Part shown: piece after piece, positions 59,611 through 64,000 of the stretch
How positions within the stretch are numbered: the stretch's first letter is position 1
How the letters are laid out: each line of letters starts with the position of its first letter
DNA from: Candidatus Nanoarchaeia archaeon
Lineage (GTDB): Archaea; Nanobdellota; Nanobdellia; SCGC-AAA011-G17; JAFCDX01
Direction of reading: 5' to 3'
Length of the DNA stretch: 64,000 nucleotides
Assembly (NCBI GenBank): GCA_028716945.1
Contig: JAQUOT010000002.1
Coordinates: forward strand, 1-64,000
The notes under the pieces: model-generated
What the model was told of the DNA's origin: nothing
The model's input: the letters and a program-made list of their open reading frames with translations, nothing else
The model's database searches: none
Position numbers and translations under genes: made by a program

Positions 59611-60219
59611 ATGGGAGATCCTAAAAAAGCAAAGAAAAAGTATAGTGGACCATTACATCCATGGCAGAAACTTAGAATTGATAAAGAAAATGAATTAAAA
59701 AAATTCTATTCTTTAAAAAATAAAAAAGAAATATGGAAAGCTTCTTCATTGTTAAGAAAATTCACAGGTAATGCAAAAAGAATTATAAGAGATAGATTAA
59801 AAAAACCAGAACAATCAAAATTAGAAGAAACACAATTGATGAACAAATTATATCATTTAAATTTAATTGAAAAAGATAAAAAATCCGAGGACGTTTTAAG
59901 CCTTACAGTAGAAAATATTTTAGATAGAAGATTACAAAGTCAAGTTCAAAAATTAGGTTTAGCGAGATCAATGATACAAGCAAGACAATTTATTGTTCAC
60001 GGACATATTTCTGTTTCAGGAAAAAAACTTGCAGTTCCAACTTATTTAGTTAAAAGAGAAGATACGATTACTTTTTCACCAAACTCAACTTTAGCAGACC
60101 CAGAACATCCAGAAAGAGCATCAAAAGAAAAAGAGATTAAAAAAGAATTACAAGAAATAAGAAAAGAAACAGCAGAATTAAAAAATCATAAAGAAGAACC
60201 AGGAGTAGAAAATAAATAA
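59611..60219 (+). CDS. rps4: Ribosomal protein uS4
   Basis: The 202-residue protein has the archaeal uS4 start ([22 protein letters not shown]), [40 protein letters not shown] (S4 RNA-binding domain) and an acidic tail. It starts one base after uS13. Confidence 0.95.
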   Translation: MGDPKKAKKKYSGPLHPWQKLRIDKENELKKFYSLKNKKEIWKASSLLRKFTGNAKRIIRDRLKKPEQSKLEETQLMNKLYHLNLIEKDKKSEDVLSLTVENILDRRLQSQVQKLGLARSMIQARQFIVHGHISVSGKKLAVPTYLVKREDTITFSPNSTLADPEHPERASKEKEIKKELQEIRKETAELKNHKEEPGVENK

Positions 60220-60220
60220 A

Positions 60221-60616
60221 ATGGCAGATAAATTAAGGTGGGGCATTGCACACATATATGCTAGTTATAATAATACAATAATTCATATTACAGATATAAC
60301 TGGAAGTGAAACAATAGCAAAAGCTTCTGGTGGAATGGTTGTTAAAGCTCATAGATTAGAAGCATCACCAACCGCAGCTATGACTGCAGCAAAATTAGCA
60401 GCAGAAGCAGCTTTGGAAAAAGGAATTAATGGAGTTCATATTAAAATTAGAGCTCCAGGTGGACACAATGGTCCTAATAATCCTGGTCCTGGTGCTAATG
60501 CAGCAATAAGAGCATTATCCAGGGGCGGATTAAGAATTGGAATGATAGAAGATGTTACTCCAATACCAACAGATGGTTGTAAGAAAGCATATGGTAGAAG
60601 AGGAAGAAGAGTATAA
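60221..60616 (+). CDS. rps11: Ribosomal protein uS11
   Basis: The 131-residue protein has [61 protein letters not shown] and a basic end GRRGRRV. Starts one base after uS4. Confidence 0.96.
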   Translation: MADKLRWGIAHIYASYNNTIIHITDITGSETIAKASGGMVVKAHRLEASPTAAMTAAKLAAEAALEKGINGVHIKIRAPGGHNGPNNPGPGANAAIRALSRGGLRIGMIEDVTPIPTDGCKKAYGRRGRRV

Positions 60617-60630
60617 AGAGGTAAATAAAA

Positions 60631-61407
60631 ATGGAAATAAAAACTTTAGAAAAAAAACAAGACAAAGTAACTTTTTTAATAAAAGGTATTGATCATGCAG
60701 TTGCAAATACTTTGAGAAGATTAATGTCTTCTGAAGTTCCTGTTTTAGCAATAGATGAAGTTGATTTTCATAAAAATAGTTCTGCCTTATATGATGAAAT
60801 GGTAGCTCACAGATTAGGTTTAGTTCCTATTGAAACAGATTTAAAATCATACAATGAAAAATCAAAATGTAAATGTAAAGGTGTAGGATGTCCAAAATGT
60901 CAATTATCAATTACATTATCTAAAAAAGGGCCATGTACTGTTTACTCTGGAGATTTAGAAATTTCAGATCCAAAATTAAAACCTGTTTTTGATAAAATAC
61001 CAATAACAAAATTACTTGAAGGACAAGAGCTTGAGTTTGAGGCTACAGCTGTTTTGGGTTGTGGAAAAGAGCATGCAAAATTCTCTCCTGCTTTAGTATT
61101 TTTTAGAAATTACCCAAAAGTATCTGTAAAAGAAGATTGCGAAAAAGCAGTTCAAGTTTGTCCAAGAAATGTTTTTGAATACAAAAATAAAAAATTGTCT
61201 GTTAAAAATTTAATTAATTGTGATTTATGTAATGCTTGTGTAGAAGCATGTGGAGAAGAAAAAATTTCAGTAAGTCCAGTAGAAGATGAATTTATTTTTA
61301 CAGTAGAATCTTGGGGTCAATTAAATCCTAAAGAAATATTTGAAACAGCCTTAGATATATTTGATGAAAAGCTGGATGAGTTTAATAAATTAGTAAAAGC
61401 GATATAA
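60631..61407 (+). CDS. rpoD: RNA polymerase subunit Rpo3 (RpoD) with 4Fe-4S domain
   Basis: The 258-residue protein has the Rpb3-type dimerisation segment (DHAVANTLRRLMSSEVPVLAID) and the ferredoxin-like insertion (CPRNVF... then NCDLCNACVEAC). A second cysteine group, KCKCKGVGCPKCQ (about 75-90), lies in domain 2 and could bind zinc. AGAGGTAA precedes the ATG. Confidence 0.94.
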   Translation: MEIKTLEKKQDKVTFLIKGIDHAVANTLRRLMSSEVPVLAIDEVDFHKNSSALYDEMVAHRLGLVPIETDLKSYNEKSKCKCKGVGCPKCQLSITLSKKGPCTVYSGDLEISDPKLKPVFDKIPITKLLEGQELEFEATAVLGCGKEHAKFSPALVFFRNYPKVSVKEDCEKAVQVCPRNVFEYKNKKLSVKNLINCDLCNACVEACGEEKISVSPVEDEFIFTVESWGQLNPKEIFETALDIFDEKLDEFNKLVKAI

Positions 61408-61438
61408 TTAAAAAGCTCGAATTCCTGCTTCAAAACAA

Positions 61439-61522
61439 GCGGGAATGTCAGAGCGGTCAAATGAGCTGGCCTAAGAAGCCAGTAGCTTAGTGCTTACGCA
61501 GGTTCGAATCCTGCTCCCCGCA
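61439..61522 (+). tRNA. tRNA-Leu, anticodon reads AAG
   Basis: A type II tRNA has acceptor GCGGGAA/TCCCCGC (A-C mismatch at 6:67) and a D loop containing GG. The anticodon stem CTGGC/GCCAG has loop CTAAGAA (U33, then AAG at 61473-61475). A long variable arm, T arm GCAGG-TTCGAAT-CCTGC and discriminator A follow. The long arm with A73 fits leucine. CCA not encoded. Confidence 0.85.
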
Positions 61523-61531
61523 TATAAAAAA

Positions 61532-61993
61532 ATGGCAGAACAGATATACACTGGAAAATTAGGAGGAAGAGTACTACACGGTAATATCTTAAATGAATTA
61601 CCTAAAAATTATTCTAAACCAGATTTAGATACTTATTTGATACAAAAATTTAATGATCTAAACCAAAAAGAATTAAGTTTTATTTCAGAAGCAATTCAAG
61701 GAAAAATGATACAAGGAAATAGAAGTTATTTTGTTTTAGTAGAAGGAGATAATTTATCAATACAAGAAATTCATTATCGTGGATTAAGGTATGAACTTTT
61801 TAATATTCTTAAAGAAAATGAAATAAAACCTAAAGATCAAGTTGCTTTAGATTTAATAGTACAAAAATTAAATGGCAAAAGTAAATTAAGTAAAGGGCCA
61901 CATGCAGATGAAATTGTATTATCTTGTTTAATAGAAGAAATGAATAAAGGCAACCTAAAACTAAATGAAAAAGGAGTTATGCAAGTAATATAA
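61532..61993 (+). CDS. Hypothetical protein between tRNA-Leu and eL18
   Basis: The 153-residue protein (MAEQIYTGKLGGRVLHGNILNELP...) starts 9 bp after the tRNA and ends one base before eL18, so it is in the ribosomal operon. It is alpha/beta without recognised motifs. The ATG at 61532 is preferred because an earlier start lies in the tRNA. Possibly a lineage-specific ribosome-associated factor. Confidence 0.55.
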   Translation: MAEQIYTGKLGGRVLHGNILNELPKNYSKPDLDTYLIQKFNDLNQKELSFISEAIQGKMIQGNRSYFVLVEGDNLSIQEIHYRGLRYELFNILKENEIKPKDQVALDLIVQKLNGKSKLSKGPHADEIVLSCLIEEMNKGNLKLNEKGVMQVI

Positions 61994-61994
61994 A

Positions 61995-62354
61995 ATGAAA
62001 AGAACAGGCCCAACAAATCCAATATTGCAAGATTTAATTAAAGAGTTAAAGCTTTTAAGTTTTAAAGAAAAAGCACCTATTTGGAAAAGGATTGCTTATG
62101 AATTAGAAATGCCTACAAGGAAAAAAAGAAGCGTAAATCTTTATACTATTGAAAAATATATTGAAAAAGACGAAACTGCAATAATCCCAGGAAAAGTTTT
62201 ATCTCTAGGAGACTTGACAAAAAATGTTACTGTTGCAGCTTTTCAATTTTCAGATATGGCAAGAGAAAAAATAAATGCCGTTGGAAAAGCAATTTCAATT
62301 CAAGATTTAATTAAAAAAAATCCAAAAGGAAAAAAAGTAAGAATCATAGGTTAA
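61995..62354 (+). CDS. rpl18e: Ribosomal protein eL18
   Basis: The 119-residue protein has the archaeal eL18 pattern: KRTGPTNPILQDLIKELK, APIWKRIAYELEMPTRKKRSVNLYTIEKYI and VLSLGDLTKNVTVAAFQFSDMAREKINAVG. Followed by uL13 after one base. Confidence 0.94.
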   Translation: MKRTGPTNPILQDLIKELKLLSFKEKAPIWKRIAYELEMPTRKKRSVNLYTIEKYIEKDETAIIPGKVLSLGDLTKNVTVAAFQFSDMAREKINAVGKAISIQDLIKKNPKGKKVRIIG

Positions 62355-62355
62355 A

Positions 62356-62775
62356 ATGAAAATAATAGATGGAACAAATTTGATTTTAGGAAGATTAGCT
62401 AGTTACGTAGCTAAACAGGCTCTTGAAGGAGAAACTATTACTATTATAAATTCAGAAAAAGTTATTATTACAGGTAAAAGAGCTAATGTTTTCCAAATAT
62501 ACAAAGAAAGGATTGATCGTGGAAGTCCTTTGAAAGGTCCTTATTATCCAAGACAGCCAGATAGAATTGTTAAAAGAGTTATTAGGGGAATGTTACCAAG
62601 AAAATATGAATCAGGAAGATTGGCTTTAAAAAGAGTAAAATGTTATATTGGAGTTCCAGAACAATTTAAAAATGAAAAGTTTTTAACTGTTGATTCAGCT
62701 AGTATATCAAACTTAAAAACTACAAAGATTATTAAACTATCAGAAATAGTAAATGAATTTGGAATAAAATTATGA
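62356..62775 (+). CDS. rpl13: Ribosomal protein uL13
   Basis: The 139-residue protein has IIDGTNLILGRLASYVAKQALEGETITIINSEKVIITG and RVIRGMLPRKYESGRLALKRVKCYIGVPEQF. Overlaps uS9 by ATGA. Confidence 0.95.
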   Translation: MKIIDGTNLILGRLASYVAKQALEGETITIINSEKVIITGKRANVFQIYKERIDRGSPLKGPYYPRQPDRIVKRVIRGMLPRKYESGRLALKRVKCYIGVPEQFKNEKFLTVDSASISNLKTTKIIKLSEIVNEFGIKL

Positions 62776-63164
62776 AAGTAATCAATACATCAGGAAAAAG
62801 GAAAAGAGCACTAGCAAAAGCTAGATTAATTGAAGGTTCTGGACAAATAAGAATTAATTCACAATCTTTAGATACTTATCAGCCAGAATTTGCAAGATTA
62901 AGAATTTCAGAACCATTAAAAATAGCAGATGAAGCATTCAAGAAAGTTGATATTGCTGTTAGTACTAGTGGTGGTGGCTGGCAAGGACAAGCAGAAGCTG
63001 CAAGGTTAGCTATTGCAAGAGCTTTGGTAAAATATGATAAAAAATTAAAAGAAAGATTTTTAAAATATGATAGACATTTACTTATCGCAGATGTACGTAG
63101 AAGAGAAGCGTATAAACCTAATGATTCAAAAGCGAGGGCTGCTAGACAGTTCAGTAAGAGGTGA
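62772..63164 (+). CDS. rps9: Ribosomal protein uS9
   Basis: The 130-residue protein has GKRKRALAKARLIEGSGQIRIN, STSGGGWQGQAEAARLAIARALVKYDKKLK and the C-terminal RRREAYKPNDSKARAARQFSKR that reaches the decoding centre. Confidence 0.95.
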   Translation: MKVINTSGKRKRALAKARLIEGSGQIRINSQSLDTYQPEFARLRISEPLKIADEAFKKVDIAVSTSGGGWQGQAEAARLAIARALVKYDKKLKERFLKYDRHLLIADVRRREAYKPNDSKARAARQFSKR

Positions 63165-63173
63165 GCAAGAAAA

Positions 63174-63371
63174 ATGATAATACCAGTTAGATGTTTCAGT
63201 TGTAATAAACCTATAGGTCATCTTTGGGAATCTTTCGAGGAAAGAATAAAGAAAGGCGAAGATAGAAAAAAAGTTTTAGATGAGCTTGGTTTAGAAAGAT
63301 ATTGCTGCAGAGCAGTATTTTTAGGTCACGTAGACAATTTAGATATTATATCTAAGTTCAAGAAAGCTTAA
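63174..63371 (+). CDS. rpoN: RNA polymerase subunit Rpo10 (RpoN)
   Basis: The 65-residue protein is full length: MIIPVRCFSCNKPIGHLWE, LDELGLERYCCRAVFLGHVD. The zinc ligands are CFSC and the CC pair. GAGGTGAGC near the uS9 stop provides its ribosome-binding site. Confidence 0.95.
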   Translation: MIIPVRCFSCNKPIGHLWESFEERIKKGEDRKKVLDELGLERYCCRAVFLGHVDNLDIISKFKKA

Positions 63372-63964
63372 ATTTTTATAACTATTTTTTTTGAAGGTTT
63401 TATTTTTTGTTTGCTTAGATAATAGTCTATATTTTCTAAAAAGGTATTGGATTTAAAAAGAGTATAATCTAAATTTGGAATTTTTGATGCAATATATTGG
63501 GCATGTGCATCTCCAACAACAGTTAATTCTGGTTTTTCTGATAAAAAAGTATTTAAAAAACCAATATCTCTAATTTCACATAATCTTTTATTACGAAGAT
63601 TTAATTCAACCTTTTTAATTGCTTTTAAAATTGTTATAGTTCCTTGTCCAATTAATTTTAATTTATCTGACAAATTATCTGGATTTGTTGTAAAGATATT
63701 ATCGTATTCATCATATAATTTTCTTGGAAAAATAATTTCAAAAGAAGCATCTCCTGCTATTATTCTAGACCCTTTTCTTTCAAATTCTTTAGCAATTTCT
63801 TCAAAGTATTTATTGTTTTTAGCTAAGAATCCCTCTTTGACTTCTTTCCAAAAGGGAGGTAATTCTAACATTAAGGTTTTTGGAATTCCAAATTTATTAT
63901 TAATATATTTAATTAAACTATCCAAATTTTTGTTTACATGATATACTCCTATTAAATGTTGCAT
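63368..63964 (-). CDS. Hypothetical protein, possibly TraB/GumN-like
   Basis: The 198-residue protein starts HLIGVYHVNKNLDSLIKYINNKFGIPKTLMLELPP and later has ELTVVGDAHAQYIASKIPN. These faintly resemble the GTAHVS...VELD and GxGH segments of TraB-type proteins, but it is shorter and lacks a membrane part. Overlaps rpoN by 4 bp, tail to tail. Assignment tentative. Confidence 0.4.
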   Translation of the reverse strand: MQHLIGVYHVNKNLDSLIKYINNKFGIPKTLMLELPPFWKEVKEGFLAKNNKYFEEIAKEFERKGSRIIAGDASFEIIFPRKLYDEYDNIFTTNPDNLSDKLKLIGQGTITILKAIKKVELNLRNKRLCEIRDIGFLNTFLSEKPELTVVGDAHAQYIASKIPNLDYTLFKSNTFLENIDYYLSKQKIKPSKKIVIKI

Positions 63965-64000
63965 TTTACTCTTAAGAATATATCCCAGAATTATTTATAA

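Noticed and set aside
1-64000. CRISPR arrays
   Set aside because: No regularly spaced direct repeats with unique spacers were seen; the repeats found are pairs.

Overview
The window is an AT-rich archaeal chromosome segment. The evidence is a thermosome, archaeal DnaG, fibrillarin and Nop5, the archaeal ribosomal/RNA polymerase cluster (uS13-uS4-uS11-Rpo3-eL18-uL13-uS9-Rpo10), eL21/RpoF/DUF655, Elp3, archaeal PheS/PheT, TATA-box promoters and many leaderless starts. Small genes, tight packing, a bacterial-type AspRS next to GatC/GatA and a diversity-generating retroelement suggest a DPANN archaeon of the Woesearchaeota/Pacearchaeota kind; that placement is inference.

Layout. 1-3.6 kb: a short GC-richer radical-SAM fragment fused to a truncated KaiC-like ATPase (probably a chimeric contig end), then a KaiC-like protein and a HAMP-PAS membrane sensor without a kinase. 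3.7-8.1 kb: aspS, a HAD hydrolase, gatC, a small coiled-coil gene and gatA, probably a tRNA-dependent Asn-tRNA(Asn) route. 8-20 kb: housekeeping (rlmH, thermosome, flpA, a shortened nop5, CBS protein, flavodoxin, dnaG), with a candidate structured RNA upstream of dnaG. 20.2-28.85 kb: an 8.6-kb integrative element at the 3' end of tRNA-Glu, with 13-bp att repeats, tyrosine integrase, AAA+ replication protein, RHH regulators, lipoprotein, PIN protein and a three-gene restriction-modification module. 29-37 kb: radical SAM protein, a homing endonuclease cassette inserted in an endonuclease IV gene, TrmB regulator, NSUN methyltransferase, PAP2, tRNA-Gly and a truncated dph2. 37-47 kb: a large surface beta-helix protein and the pheS/pheT pair, which is interrupted by a complete DGR (target, VR, TR, RT) and a second homing endonuclease. 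47-56 kb: SRP RNA on the minus strand with what looks like a bulge-helix-bulge intron, DEAD-box helicase, SppA, a RelE-type pair, Elp3, a U32 peptidase and a lineage-specific paralogous family. 56-64 kb: translation and transcription operons with tRNA-Leu.

The strongest unusual signals are these. (1) A 34-nt insertion in SRP RNA helix 8 fits a canonical BHB intron, and its removal restores the conserved GGAA-tetraloop/AGCAG helix. (2) The DGR's TR and VR differ at ten positions, all A-to-G. (3) A homing-endonuclease cassette appears to bring its own synonymously recoded 5' end of the gene it disrupts. (4) An approximately 69-bp block is shared by the 5' ends of two otherwise dissimilar homing-endonuclease genes. 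All identifications come from reading the sequence; no database search was possible.
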